Assembly (NCBI RefSeq): GCF_032598785.1
Contig: NZ_CP102984.1
Reading direction: 5' to 3' (one strand)
Origin: Terrisporobacter petrolearius
GTDB taxonomy: Bacteria; Bacillota; Clostridia; Peptostreptococcales; Peptostreptococcaceae
DNA length: 64,000 nucleotides
Shown here: piece by piece, positions 8,601 to 17,835 of the stretch
How positions within the stretch are numbered: position 1 is the first letter of the stretch
Layout: every line of letters starts with the position of its first letter
Translations under genes and position numbers: made by a program
The notes under the pieces: generated by a model
The model's database searches: none
Told to the model about the DNA's origin: nothing
The model's input: only the letters and a program-made list of their open reading frames with translations

Positions 8601-10175
8601 TTATCTAGCAAAATATCTGTACAACACTTTAGTAAATGGAGGTATATTTTTCTGTATCCTATTTGTTGAGTTTCCTCTTTCATACTCCATCTCTATTTTC
8701 ATACAATTTCTTGCATAATTAATTAGTTCGACAGGGGTAATATCAATTCCTGTTCTATAGGTAAATAATTTCGCCATAAGTTCAAAAGCTTCCTCACTAT
8801 TTACAGTTGCAAAGGATGAGAATATGCAAAACCCTAGATTTTCAAGGACGAATATTTGAGCATATAATAAGTCCATATCTGAAATATTATTTAATTCATC
8901 ACTAAATTTATTTATAGATACCTTAAAATCCTCTTCATCGTCAATAGCTTTTCTGTCTAAGAAGGAAACTAAATTTTTCTTTTCTGAAAATAACTTGCTT
9001 ATTCCATACGTACGAGAAGCTACTACTCGTCCTATAACTGTGCCCTTGTCAATTTCATCTAGAAGATGTAGTATTTCCTCTTTGCCCCAAGGTAGTCCTG
9101 TTGCTTCAAAATACATTTTGCTTGCAGTTACAAACTCTGTACCGACTATTCCTAATTCATAAGCTTTATTTCTTAATGTTTTTGTATATTCATAGTCATC
9201 TATTCCATAGGATGATTTTAGAGCTTCATGGACTTCACTCTCATCTGGTGAAGAATACACTTGGCCATCATTCATAGAGTGTCTATTTAAACATCCAATT
9301 ACACACATAGGTGCACAACAAAAATTAACTTTTTTATTAGTTTTGCAAGTATTCTCTTTCTTAGTTTTTTTCTTATTTACTTCTCTTTCCTTCATACTAG
9401 CAAGTACTTTTTCTTTATCTTTTAGCAATCTTATTAATGTTACAGAACCATAGGCTGGTAATGCTCCACCACAAATTTCATTATTTATTATTAGCTTTGC
9501 AAAATCTTTGCCTGTACTTAGGAACTTTTCTTCCTCACTACATTCTCTATGAAGAGACCTTTTCCCTGTTACTACTATTCCACGAAGTCCTTTGCTTCCA
9601 AAAACATCCCCAAATCCACTTCTTGGACAATGGTACTCTGGCTCTCCATCTGGATAGGTGCACACAAAAGTACTAAGAGACATTTGCATATCAGCAGTTT
9701 TACCCACTGCAATAATTCCAGCATTTGCACCAAACTTTTCTTTTAACTTTTTCATCATAAAAGAAGTTTTTGTATTTTCTAACTCTGGCATATTTAGTAT
9801 TTCTACACATTTATCACTTATATGTAAAATAGCATTTCTATCCTTCGACTCACCTTTTACTACCAATGCAGCTATAGATAAAGACCCCATCTTTTGTGGC
9901 AAATTCCCCGTAGTATTACTAAGTTGAATACCCTCATTTTTATCTTTTTTAGTCATTACCATCAACCTACATGAGCTTGCCACCTTACATCCTGTAAATA
10001 AGCCTGGAACAAAGGCTATAGCATTTTCCGGTGAGTATCTTCCTGCTTCTGATGGTACTGTTTTTTTTATTAGATCTAATGCTAATCCACGACCATAGTG
10101 ACCATAGGATTTTACATTATAATCTTGTGAAGTCACTGCTTTTGTTGTTAAATCAACAACTAATATTTTTTCCAT
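8601..10175 (-). CDS. aldehyde:ferredoxin oxidoreductase (AOR) family protein
   Basis: 524 residues, shorter than the roughly 600 of classical AOR. The N-terminal domain shows family patterns (YGRGLALDLI; NLPQKMGSLSIAALVVKGES; GDVFGSKGLRGIVVTGKR) that in AOR contact the tungsto-bispterin cofactor. A cysteine cluster NFCCAPMCVIGC (about residue 290) and a late ENLGFCIF correspond to the [4Fe-4S] ligands, though the spacing CxxxCxxxC differs from the usual CxxCxxxC. Known members oxidise aldehydes with ferredoxin and need tungsten or molybdenum. It follows the ABC ATPase gene by 1 bp, at the end of a FecCD-type transporter operon. ATG start with AGAGG SD. The substrate cannot be told. Confidence 0.8.
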   Translation of the reverse strand: MEKILVVDLTTKAVTSQDYNVKSYGHYGRGLALDLIKKTVPSEAGRYSPENAIAFVPGLFTGCKVASSCRLMVMTKKDKNEGIQLSNTTGNLPQKMGSLSIAALVVKGESKDRNAILHISDKCVEILNMPELENTKTSFMMKKLKEKFGANAGIIAVGKTADMQMSLSTFVCTYPDGEPEYHCPRSGFGDVFGSKGLRGIVVTGKRSLHRECSEEEKFLSTGKDFAKLIINNEICGGALPAYGSVTLIRLLKDKEKVLASMKEREVNKKKTKKENTCKTNKKVNFCCAPMCVIGCLNRHSMNDGQVYSSPDESEVHEALKSSYGIDDYEYTKTLRNKAYELGIVGTEFVTASKMYFEATGLPWGKEEILHLLDEIDKGTVIGRVVASRTYGISKLFSEKKNLVSFLDRKAIDDEEDFKVSINKFSDELNNISDMDLLYAQIFVLENLGFCIFSSFATVNSEEAFELMAKLFTYRTGIDITPVELINYARNCMKIEMEYERGNSTNRIQKNIPPFTKVLYRYFAR

Positions 10176-10176
10176 C

Positions 10177-10959
10177 CTATACCTCTTTTACTACGTAATA
10201 ACGATTTTTATATTCTATAATATCTATGTCCTCATAAATTACAGACAACTTTCTTTTTATATCTTCCTTGGATTCTTTTTTGCATTCTATGGCTTCTATA
10301 ATAGTTCCATCTTTTAATAATAAAATTTCATCACAATATGTTAGTGCATAGTTTGGATCATGAAGTGTAATTAAGCCACATGCATTGTTGTTTTCTATAA
10401 CTTCACGAATTCTATTTAAAATTAAATGATGATTTGGAAAATCCAAGGCACTATCTGGTTCATCAAAAAACATTATAGGTGCATTTTGCACAATAGCTCT
10501 AGCTAATATGGCTAGTTGTTGCTGACCTCCACTAAGTGTAAGATAATCGCTTTCTGCTTTTTCTTCCAATCCTAAAGTTCCTAATACTTTCTTAGCGTAT
10601 TGTTTTTGTTTCGAAGATGGTGATTGCATAAATTTTAGATGTGGATTAAATCCCATGGACACCACATCTAATGTTGATATATTATAAGTAAAATTACTTC
10701 TTTGAGGCACATAGCTAATATATGTAGCTCTCTTCTTTTCATTTAAACTTCTCACGTCCACACCAAGAGCATGACATTTATCTGATTTTGAAGATATCAA
10801 ACCACAAATAGCTTTTAACATGGTTGTTTTTCCCGTTCCATTTAAACCAAGAAGAGCTGTTAGTCTATTGCTTTTTAAATTTAAATTAACTCCTTTTACA
10901 ATTTCCTCTTCTCCATAGGAAACTCGTAAATTTTTAATTTCAAATAATGTTTCTTTCAT
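10177..10959 (-). CDS. FecE-type ABC transporter ATPase
   Basis: 260 residues with Walker A GLNGTGKTT (about 38-46), signature LSGGQQQLAILARAI, and Walker B MFFDEPDSALDF. This is the ATPase of a metal-chelate/cobalamin/oxyanion importer: it lies directly after a FecCD permease and a lipoprotein binding protein, and before the AOR-family gene, all on the minus strand. It energises uptake at the cytoplasmic face. The ATG is preceded by AGGGAC. No riboswitch precedes this operon, unlike the second FecCD-type system at 51-54 kb. Confidence 0.9.
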   Translation of the reverse strand: MKETLFEIKNLRVSYGEEEIVKGVNLNLKSNRLTALLGLNGTGKTTMLKAICGLISSKSDKCHALGVDVRSLNEKKRATYISYVPQRSNFTYNISTLDVVSMGFNPHLKFMQSPSSKQKQYAKKVLGTLGLEEKAESDYLTLSGGQQQLAILARAIVQNAPIMFFDEPDSALDFPNHHLILNRIREVIENNNACGLITLHDPNYALTYCDEILLLKDGTIIEAIECKKESKEDIKRKLSVIYEDIDIIEYKNRYYVVKEV

Positions 10960-10960
10960 A

Positions 10961-11947
10961 TCATCGTCCCTGCTTATAAAGTAAATATACTAAGAATGGA
11001 ACACCTATGGCTGATGTTAGTATACTTATTGGAATTTCACTACCTGCCAAACTTCTTGCTAAGCAATCAGCAAATAATAAAATAATTCCTCCAATAATTC
11101 CACTTAAAATACATGTGCTAAAATCGCTCTTTTTCAATAGCATTCTAGCAATATGTGGAGATACTAAACCTATAAAGCTGATTACTCCCGTAACACAGAC
11201 TGTAGATGCAACTAGTAATGTGGAATTTAGTAATACTAGACAACGTACAAATCCTACTCTTACACCTAGCATTTTCGCTTCATCATCATCCAAAGATAAT
11301 AAGTTTATTTGCCATCTTAATAAAATTATTCCTATTAATCCTATTAAAAACACTGGCAATACCCACTGTAACTTGGAGGAAGTAATATTAGAAAAACTCC
11401 CCATAGTCCAATAATCTATGGTTGCCAGTTGTTTTTCTGGATCTGCAAAGTATTTCATTGTCATTATTGTGGCGTCTGCCATTGCTTTAATTGCAATACC
11501 AGCTAGGATATACGTTGCTGAGTTTCGTTGTTTTATTAAACGTGACAAACCTATAACTGCTAATACAGCTATTAACCCTCCCGCAAAGGAGCTAAATATA
11601 GAAGCAAGTATGCCTCCTTGGAAGCATACTATTGCTATGGCTGCACCAGCATTGGCACCAGATGAAACTCCGATTAGATCTGGCGCTGCCAATGCATTTT
11701 TAAATATTGTTTGATATATGGAACCAGACATACTAAGTCCTATACCTGCCAACAAAGCCATAATTATTCTAGGTAATCTCAAGTTTAAGAAAACTTTTAT
11801 GGACATTTCATCAACACTTCCACCACTTATTATATTTACTATTTCATTTATACTAATTGAGTATTTTCCTACTGTTAAAGATATAATAAATGTGAATATT
11901 AATATGATTATACTTCCAATAAATATTTTTCTAGACTTATGCTTCAT
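10961..11947 (-). CDS. FecCD-type ABC transporter permease
   Basis: About 328 residues, with the usual eight to ten hydrophobic segments and family signatures RLPRIIMALLAG near the N-terminus and VTGVISFIGLVSPHIARML in the last third (coupling loop region). I use the ATG at 11947; the open frame could also begin at a TTG two codons earlier, and no strong SD is visible. It starts 9 bp after the binding-protein stop. Forms the membrane channel for the operon's importer; the FecCD fold carries siderophores, haem, cobalamin or, in MolB-like cases, molybdate/tungstate. Confidence 0.9.
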   Translation of the reverse strand: MKHKSRKIFIGSIIILIFTFIISLTVGKYSISINEIVNIISGGSVDEMSIKVFLNLRLPRIIMALLAGIGLSMSGSIYQTIFKNALAAPDLIGVSSGANAGAAIAIVCFQGGILASIFSSFAGGLIAVLAVIGLSRLIKQRNSATYILAGIAIKAMADATIMTMKYFADPEKQLATIDYWTMGSFSNITSSKLQWVLPVFLIGLIGIILLRWQINLLSLDDDEAKMLGVRVGFVRCLVLLNSTLLVASTVCVTGVISFIGLVSPHIARMLLKKSDFSTCILSGIIGGIILLFADCLARSLAGSEIPISILTSAIGVPFLVYLLYKQGR

Positions 11948-11955
11948 ATGCAAAA

Positions 11956-12984
11956 TTATTTTGTAACCAATTCTTTATCAATATCTACGTTGTAGAATTC
12001 TTTGTAGAAACTAGCTGCATCATTTTTGAAATCATCAAATGAATATCCTTCTTCATCTATTATACTTGCTAACCACATTGAACCTAATACACATGATGGT
12101 ACTGGAGAATCCCAAGCTTCAAAATCACTTGGCATTTCATATACAGCCTTATTTTTTACTGCATTAAGATTTGCCAATTGTGGATCCTTTAAAACATCTT
12201 CTTTTGTAAATTCTGCTTCTGGTATTATAACTATCATATCTGGATTATATTTTAATAATTGTTCATATGATATTTTTGCCCATTGGTCATCAGCTAAATC
12301 TTTTGCCACATTTACTCCACCAGCTTTTTCTATAACGCTATTTTGATACATTTTGCCAGATGCTACAGTTAATATATCGCTTGTTCCTGCTAAATAAACA
12401 CTTGGTTTTTCTTTTGAATCTTTTGTAAGTTTTTCTAATTTGGCATATTGTTCATCGTAATATGATAATAATTTCTTAGCTTTTTCTGTAGTTCCAGTAG
12501 CAGTAGCTACCATTTCTATTGATTCTTTTAATAGTTTTTCATTTTCTGGATTAATAACTATAACTGTTATTCCTGCATCTGAAAGTGTTTTTGCTTGTTC
12601 TGTTAATTTTTTAGGTAAAATTACTAAATCTGGTTTAAGAGCTATACATCCTTCTAAGTCAAAATCTTTAGCTGTTCCCACCTTTGGTAATTCCAATAAT
12701 TCCTTAGCTGCTAATTTGTATAAAGGTCTTTTTTCAGCTTTAGATTCTATTCCTACTAGCTTATCATTTAAACCTAATGATACTAACATTGATGTTGATA
12801 TATAATACCCACTTACTATTTTTTCATAATTGCCTGTTACTTTTACTTCTCTACCTGCATGATCTGTGATTGTTACTTCCTTTGGTTGGCTTTTCTCTTG
12901 TGTATTAGTATTACTACACCCTACCAACATAGTAGTCATCATCATAACTACTAAAATAATTGATATTAACTTTTTGATTTTCAT
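11956..12984 (-). CDS. ABC transporter substrate-binding lipoprotein (FecB/BtuF fold)
   Basis: Lipoprotein: a hydrophobic signal (MKIKKLISIILVVMMMTTM) ends in the lipobox LVGCS. I chose the ATG at 12984 rather than an upstream in-frame GTG because GGAGGGG lies just before it. The mature part shows the periplasmic-binding 'helical backbone' layout (VTITDHAGREVKV; ALKPDLVILPKK; YNPDMIVIIPE; FEAWDSPVPSCVLG). First gene of the binding protein-permease-ATPase-AOR operon. Ligand unknown; the linked AOR-family enzyme suggests tungstate or molybdate, but iron chelates remain possible. Confidence 0.88.
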   Translation of the reverse strand: MKIKKLISIILVVMMMTTMLVGCSNTNTQEKSQPKEVTITDHAGREVKVTGNYEKIVSGYYISTSMLVSLGLNDKLVGIESKAEKRPLYKLAAKELLELPKVGTAKDFDLEGCIALKPDLVILPKKLTEQAKTLSDAGITVIVINPENEKLLKESIEMVATATGTTEKAKKLLSYYDEQYAKLEKLTKDSKEKPSVYLAGTSDILTVASGKMYQNSVIEKAGGVNVAKDLADDQWAKISYEQLLKYNPDMIVIIPEAEFTKEDVLKDPQLANLNAVKNKAVYEMPSDFEAWDSPVPSCVLGSMWLASIIDEEGYSFDDFKNDAASFYKEFYNVDIDKELVTK

Positions 12985-13020
12985 TTTCCCCTCCACTATA
13001 CATTTTTTTACATTTTTTGC

Positions 13021-13068
13021 TACCTAAGGTATAGTCAAATTGTATCATGGTAACTAAAGGAAGTTAAA
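13021..13068 (-). promoter_or_regulatory. likely sigma-A promoter of the transporter/AOR operon, with adjoining small palindrome
   Basis: Reading the minus strand, TTTAAC (13063-13068) and TACAAT (13039-13044) are separated by 18 bp. Just downstream sits a perfect short inverted repeat TACCT-A-AGGTA (13021-13031), well placed for a repressor. Which regulator could bind it is unknown. Confidence 0.45.
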
Positions 13069-13130
13069 TCGAAATAAGTTATAAGTTGACGTCATATATA
13101 GATTTTTCAAATACATTTTCCATTAGAACT

Positions 13131-14744
13131 CTACCACACAGCAACATGGCCATCGCATCTTTTTTCTGTGGCACAAACATAAGACCCCTTTTCATTATTT
13201 TTTAATATAATCTGTCCCTTACCCATATTTGTAAAGTCCTCCATTACTGTAATGTGGTGACCTTTTTCCATAAGACCTTTCACAATTTCTTCATTAATAT
13301 CACTTTCAACCTCAATCTCTTTGTTTTTAATCCATTGCCAACGTGGGGCATCTAAAGCTTCTTGCGGATTCATATCAAAATCAATCAAATTAGTAAGAAC
13401 TTGCAACTGGCCCTGAGGTTGCATAAAGGCCCCCATTACTCCAAAAGCCCCTACTGCTTCATTATCCTTACATAAAAATCCTGGAATAATTGTGTGATAT
13501 GGTTTCTTAAATGGTTTTACCACGTTAACGTGCTTTTTATTTAGACTAAAATTGTTTCCTCTATTGTGTAGGGTTATTCCTGTGTTTGGAACTACTAGCC
13601 CTGACCCAAACTCTGTATAATTACTTTGTATATAGGACACCATGTTTCCTTCACTGTCACCACTACACAAATATACAGTTCCTGGTGAATAAGGATCTCC
13701 ACATATAGGTTCAACAGCCTTATCTCCTATTAAACTTCTTCTTTTATTTGCATAATCTTCATTTAATAATTCTTCAACTTTTACTTTCATTTCTTTTATA
13801 TCTGTTACATAAGTTTTGCTATCAGCAAAGGCAAGTTTTAAACTTTCTATAATTTTATGATAATTATCTACATGTTCTTTATCCCTATGTAGATTAAGTC
13901 CTTTTAATATATTTAAAGCCATAAGCACTGTTATTCCATGGCCATTTGGTGGTATCTCAAAAACATCGTACCCTTTGTACTCTGTACTAAGAGGCTTTAC
14001 CCACTGAGGATAAAATTTCTCCAAATCACTTTTTCTAATAAATCCATTGTATTTTCTAGAGAACTCATCTATTTTATCTGCCAAGCTTCCTCTATAAAAA
14101 CTTTCGCTGTTACTTCTTCCTATTTCTTCAAGAGTTTCTGCCATTTCTTCACACTTAAAAATTTCTCCAGCCTTAGGCCCTCTTCCCATTTTCCCAAAAG
14201 TTTCAAACCAGTACTTATACTCTTCACCTTTCAAGTTTTCTTCGTATTCATCATAAACTTTCTGCCACAAATTTGATACAGTTTGTCCCACAGCATATCC
14301 ATTTCTAGCATAGTTTATGGCACTTTCCAAACATTCTAACAAACTTAACTTTCCGTACTTTTTACTAAGTTCTCCCCATGCAGCAGGTATTCCAGGAACT
14401 GTTACTGCTCCAAATCCATACTTAGGCATAGAGTCCATTCCTGCATATTCTTCCAACTTCATTTTCTCTGGTGCAAATCCACTGGAATTTAATCCATAAA
14501 GTTTCTTATCCTTCTGGATCCACACTAGTGCATAAGCGTCTCCACCAATTCCACATCCTGTAGGTTCCACAACTGTAAGACAGGCAGCCGTAGCTATGGC
14601 TGCATCTACTGCATTGCCACCTTTTTTCAAAATTTCTAAGCCTGCTTGAGCTGCAATTGGTGTTGATGTTGCTACTGCTCCGTTTTTTCCATAGACTACA
14701 TTTCTTATGGAATTATATTTATTATTCATTGAAGTTAAATTCAT
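13131..14744 (-). CDS. ggt: gamma-glutamyltransferase family protein
   Basis: 537 residues covering both subunits of the Ntn-hydrolase. The N-terminal part has GKNGAVATSTPIAAQAG and ILKKGGNAVDAAIATAACL plus GCGIGGDAY. The autoprocessing/nucleophile Thr lies in SPGTVYLCSGDSEG (about 365), as in the GTVY subgroup, followed by QSNYTEFGSGLVVPNTGI and the oxyanion-region ending. No signal peptide is seen, so the enzyme is probably cytoplasmic and hydrolyses gamma-glutamyl compounds (glutathione-like or capsule fragments). ATG preceded by GGGGGG. Single gene, divergent from the thiamine operon. Confidence 0.88.
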   Translation of the reverse strand: MNLTSMNNKYNSIRNVVYGKNGAVATSTPIAAQAGLEILKKGGNAVDAAIATAACLTVVEPTGCGIGGDAYALVWIQKDKKLYGLNSSGFAPEKMKLEEYAGMDSMPKYGFGAVTVPGIPAAWGELSKKYGKLSLLECLESAINYARNGYAVGQTVSNLWQKVYDEYEENLKGEEYKYWFETFGKMGRGPKAGEIFKCEEMAETLEEIGRSNSESFYRGSLADKIDEFSRKYNGFIRKSDLEKFYPQWVKPLSTEYKGYDVFEIPPNGHGITVLMALNILKGLNLHRDKEHVDNYHKIIESLKLAFADSKTYVTDIKEMKVKVEELLNEDYANKRRSLIGDKAVEPICGDPYSPGTVYLCSGDSEGNMVSYIQSNYTEFGSGLVVPNTGITLHNRGNNFSLNKKHVNVVKPFKKPYHTIIPGFLCKDNEAVGAFGVMGAFMQPQGQLQVLTNLIDFDMNPQEALDAPRWQWIKNKEIEVESDINEEIVKGLMEKGHHITVMEDFTNMGKGQIILKNNEKGSYVCATEKRCDGHVAVW

Positions 14745-14839
14745 ATTTTACCCCCCAGTTATAATATTAATTTACTACATATATATATATTGTATATTAT
14801 ATAACAATCGGCTATATGGTATTATCCTCAAATTGACTG

Positions 14840-14867
14840 TTGACAATCTTTTTAAATAAACTATAAT
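14840..14867 (+). promoter_or_regulatory. sigma-A promoter of the thiamine precursor operon
   Basis: Consensus TTGACA (14840-14845) and TATAAT (14862-14867) are separated by 16 bp. They lie immediately upstream of the TPP riboswitch. Confidence 0.85.
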
Positions 14868-14884
14868 GAACTTAAAAGTAAATA

Positions 14885-14965
14885 TTTGCTAGGGGTGCCT
14901 TTATTGGCTGAGAGGTTTTGCCGACCCTTGTACCTGATCTGGATAATACCAGCGTAGGAAAGCTA
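14885..14965 (+). promoter_or_regulatory. TPP (THI-element) riboswitch
   Basis: The conserved blocks are all present in order: GGGGTGCC, GGCTGAGA, GACCC, ACCTGATCTGGATAATACCAGCGTAGG (split here: ACCTGATCTGG then ATAATACCAGCGTAGG), flanked by closing P1 arms. It binds thiamine pyrophosphate and, with the terminator at 15016-15046, should shut off the downstream ThiXYZ operon when thiamine is plentiful. Confidence 0.96.
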
Positions 14966-15015
14966 TATACACTTTATTTCTCATAAAGAGTGTCAGGGAT
15001 TAAATTTGATCGTAT

Positions 15016-15046
15016 ATGCTATGCCTACGGGTATAGCATTTTTTTA
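15016..15046 (+). terminator. riboswitch-controlled terminator
   Basis: ATGCTAT paired with ATAGCAT around a short GC-containing loop, followed by seven T. It lies between the TPP aptamer and the first operon gene. Confidence 0.88.
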
Positions 15047-15084
15047 TGTATTTGTATATGTAATTATAAAAAGGAGGAATAATA

Positions 15085-15375
15085 ATGGTTATAGCAGACG
15101 TGGCAGTAATGCCTCTTAGACCTTATACAGGTGAAGATGAAATGTACAAAGTAGTAGATGCTTGCATCGAAAAAGTAAAGGAAAGTGGTCTTAAATATGA
15201 AATCGGTGCCATGAGTACAACATTTGAAGGGGAATTTGATGAAGTTTTTGACTTAATAAAAGTAATGCACAAAATACCCTTTCAACTAGGATGCGAAAGA
15301 GTCATCACAGTTGCTAGGGTTGACGAAAAAGCTGGAGGCCTAACAATTGAGAACAAACTTAGAAATCACAGATAA
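15085..15375 (+). CDS. thiamine-binding protein (MTH1187/YkoF/DUF77 family)
   Basis: 96 residues, matching the single-domain family of ferredoxin-like-fold thiamine or HMP-binding proteins (MVIADVAVMPLRPY; YEIGAMSTTFEGEFDEVFDLI). First gene after the TPP riboswitch, with AAAGGAGG SD. Probably a cytoplasmic buffer for thiamine or its pyrimidine moiety alongside the ThiXYZ importer. The permease reading frame begins inside its 3' end (29-bp overlap). Confidence 0.9.
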   Translation: MVIADVAVMPLRPYTGEDEMYKVVDACIEKVKESGLKYEIGAMSTTFEGEFDEVFDLIKVMHKIPFQLGCERVITVARVDEKAGGLTIENKLRNHR

Positions 15376-16123
15376 GATTAAAAATTATATTTATCCACTT
15401 ATAACATTCATAAGTATTTTATTATTATGGCAGTTTATTGTGGTAAGTAATGATATACCTCAATATATTATGCCTGCACCAAGCAAAATAATAAAAGTTT
15501 TTAGCACAGATTTTGCAAACTTACAAATGCATGCTTTAGTTACTTTAAATGAATCTGTTTTAGGATTTATTTATTCCATATTATTGGCAATAGCAATAGG
15601 TACTCTTATGGACTTTGTTCCATTTATAAAAAAGTGTTTCTATCCTATAATGCTAGTATCTCAAATGATACCAACAATTACTATAGCTCCACTACTTATA
15701 ATATGGTTTGGATTTGATTCATTACCAAAAATAATCATGGTAATGACTACTTGTTTCTTCCCCATATTAATAAATTTTGTGGATGGTATGGAAAATATAG
15801 ATAAAGACTATATAAATTTGTTCAAAACTATGGATGCCAGCAAACTAAATACATTTATTCATTTAAAACTGCCCATGTCTTTGGAAAGCTTATTTACAGG
15901 CTTAAAAATTTCTGCTACTTATGCCTTTGTTGCTGCAACAGTTGCAGAGTGGCTTGGTGGAAGTGTGGGACTTGGTGTTTATATGGTAAGAGCAAAGAGT
16001 GCATATGCTTTGGACAAAGTATTTGCATCTACAATTTTAGTAATAATGTTTAGTTTAATATTTGTAATGGGTATAAATATTTTGAAGAAAATAACATTAA
16101 AACATAAGTACAAAGGAGAGTAA
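15347..16123 (+). CDS. thiX: ABC permease for thiamine pyrimidine precursor
   Basis: 258 residues, SsuC/TauC-like permease with about six hydrophobic segments and a coupling-loop segment 'LGVYMVRAKSAY'. The start is TTG at 15347: GGAGG (15334-15338) inside the preceding gene lies 8 nt upstream and no better ATG exists. It overlaps the thiamine-binding protein gene and is followed 1 bp later by thiY. By operon and riboswitch it is the channel of the ThiXYZ importer for formylaminopyrimidine/HMP. Confidence 0.9.
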   Translation: MRTNLEITDKIKNYIYPLITFISILLLWQFIVVSNDIPQYIMPAPSKIIKVFSTDFANLQMHALVTLNESVLGFIYSILLAIAIGTLMDFVPFIKKCFYPIMLVSQMIPTITIAPLLIIWFGFDSLPKIIMVMTTCFFPILINFVDGMENIDKDYINLFKTMDASKLNTFIHLKLPMSLESLFTGLKISATYAFVAATVAEWLGGSVGLGVYMVRAKSAYALDKVFASTILVIMFSLIFVMGINILKKITLKHKYKGE

Positions 16124-16124
16124 G

Positions 16125-17135
16125 ATGAAGTTTAAAAAAAGCATTTCATTAATGACGGCTGCACTACTTACTATAGGTTTGGTGACAGGTTGCTCAAAGA
16201 AAAGTACTGAAAAAAAAGAAGGAAACTCAGATTTACAAAAGGTTACTGTAGTTCTTGACTGGACTCCAAACACTAACCATACAGGATTATACGTTGCTTT
16301 AGATAAAGGATATTACAAAGAACAAGGTTTAGATGTGGAAATAATTCAACCATCTGATGGTACTGCTACTACTATAGTTGCCACAGGAAAAGCTGATTTT
16401 GGTGTAAGTTATCAAGAAGATGTTACTTATGCAAAAACTAGTGAAGATCCACTTCCAATAAAATCTATAGCTACAATTATTCAACACAATACTTCTGGCT
16501 TTGCATCTCCAGCAAACAAAAAAATCAAAACTGTAAAAGATTTTGAAAACAAAACTTACGGTGGATGGGGATCAGAATCAGAAAAAGCTACTTTAAATGC
16601 AATTATGACTAACAACGGTGCTGATTTTAGCAAAATCAAAATAGTAGATATAGGAAAAGATGATTTCTTCACAGCAACTAAAGGTGACATAGACATAGCC
16701 AACATTTTTGAAGGTTGGACAGGTGTAGAAGCAAAACTTCGTGGGGAAGATATAAACTTTGTAGCTACTAAGGATTTAGACAAAAGATTAGACTACTACA
16801 CTCCTCTTTTAATAACTAGTGACAAAATAATAAATGAAAATCCAGACCTTGCTAAGAAATTTTTAGCTGCAACAAGCAAAGGATACGAGGATTGTGTTAA
16901 AAGCCCGGAAGAAAGTGCAAAAATATTATTAAAACATGCTCCTGAAATAAACGAAGACTTAGCTATTGAAAGTCAAAAGTATTTAGCTGATAAATATATA
17001 GATGATGCTTCTAAATGGGGTGAAATGAAAGATAGTGTTTGGAATAATTACACTGATTTCATGAAAGAATATAAATTAATAAACAAGGATATGAAAGCAA
17101 GTGATGCATATACAAATGAATTCTTACCAAACTAA
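16125..17135 (+). CDS. thiY: pyrimidine-precursor binding lipoprotein ThiY (NMT1/THI5-like)
   Basis: 336 residues, signal plus lipobox VTGCS. The mature protein carries NMT1/THI5-like motifs: VVLDWTPNTNHTGLYVALDKGYY (split: VVLDWTPNTNHTGL / YVALDKGYY) and GKADFGVSYQEDV. Family members bind N-formyl-4-amino-5-aminomethyl-2-methylpyrimidine or HMP at the cell surface for delivery to ThiX/ThiZ. ATG preceded by AAAGGAGAG. The third operon gene after the TPP riboswitch. Confidence 0.92.
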   Translation: MKFKKSISLMTAALLTIGLVTGCSKKSTEKKEGNSDLQKVTVVLDWTPNTNHTGLYVALDKGYYKEQGLDVEIIQPSDGTATTIVATGKADFGVSYQEDVTYAKTSEDPLPIKSIATIIQHNTSGFASPANKKIKTVKDFENKTYGGWGSESEKATLNAIMTNNGADFSKIKIVDIGKDDFFTATKGDIDIANIFEGWTGVEAKLRGEDINFVATKDLDKRLDYYTPLLITSDKIINENPDLAKKFLAATSKGYEDCVKSPEESAKILLKHAPEINEDLAIESQKYLADKYIDDASKWGEMKDSVWNNYTDFMKEYKLINKDMKASDAYTNEFLPN

Positions 17136-17835
17136 TAAAAAGATTGTTATTAGTAATTTATCAAAAAAATACAAAGATAAGCTTATTTTAAAAGAGATTG
17201 ATTTACACGTTTATGACGAAGAGATTGTATCCATCATAGGTCCTAGTGGTTGTGGTAAAAGTACCATCTTCAACATTCTTTCCAACTTAACAACTAGTGA
17301 TTCTGGTGAAGTAGATATTCATGGTCGTTTCAGCTATATGTACCAAAAAGACCTTCTACTTCCTTACAAAAACATAATGGACAATGTTTCTCTTCCCTTA
17401 ATCTTAAAAGGTGAAAAAAAGAAAAAAAGTCATGAAACAGTTAAGCCTTACTTCTCCACTTTTGGTTTGGAAGGTTACGAAAATAAATTTCCTCATGAAC
17501 TTTCTGGTGGAATGAGACAAAGAGTCAACTTTATGAGAACCTTCGTTAACTCCAGCGATATTATGCTTTTAGATGAGCCTTTTGGAGCATTAGACTCCAT
17601 TACAAGAGCTTCCATGCAAAATTGGCTACTGGACATAAAGAAGGAAATTAAGTCTACCATATTGCTTATTACTCACGATATTGACGAGGCAATAATTTTA
17701 TCAGACAGAATTTATATTTTATCAAATAAACCTGCTGTAATTAATAAAGAAGTTATTGTAGACAAACGCATCTACAATAAAGATAACCTGGAAAACATAG
17801 CTAAACTGAAGAAAGAAATCTTAGGTTATTTATAA
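17101..17835 (+). CDS. thiZ: ABC ATPase for thiamine pyrimidine precursor
   Basis: About 244 residues, Walker A GPSGCGKST, Q-loop YQKDLLLPYKN, signature LSGGMRQRVNF, Walker B IMLLDEPFGALD and H-loop ITHD: an SsuB/ThiZ-type ATPase. It overlaps thiY by about 35 bp; GTG (17101), ATG (17104) or ATG (17116) could start it, with AAGGAT about 8 nt before the GTG. Together with ThiX and ThiY it imports the pyrimidine part of thiamine. Confidence 0.9.
   Translation: MMHIQMNSYQTNKKIVISNLSKKYKDKLILKEIDLHVYDEEIVSIIGPSGCGKSTIFNILSNLTTSDSGEVDIHGRFSYMYQKDLLLPYKNIMDNVSLPLILKGEKKKKSHETVKPYFSTFGLEGYENKFPHELSGGMRQRVNFMRTFVNSSDIMLLDEPFGALDSITRASMQNWLLDIKKEIKSTILLITHDIDEAIILSDRIYILSNKPAVINKEVIVDKRIYNKDNLENIAKLKKEILGYL

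Noticed and set aside
12985..12996. Earlier GTG start for the binding lipoprotein
   Set aside because: The GTG overlaps the SD GGAGGGG that serves the ATG at 12984, which begins a proper lipoprotein signal.
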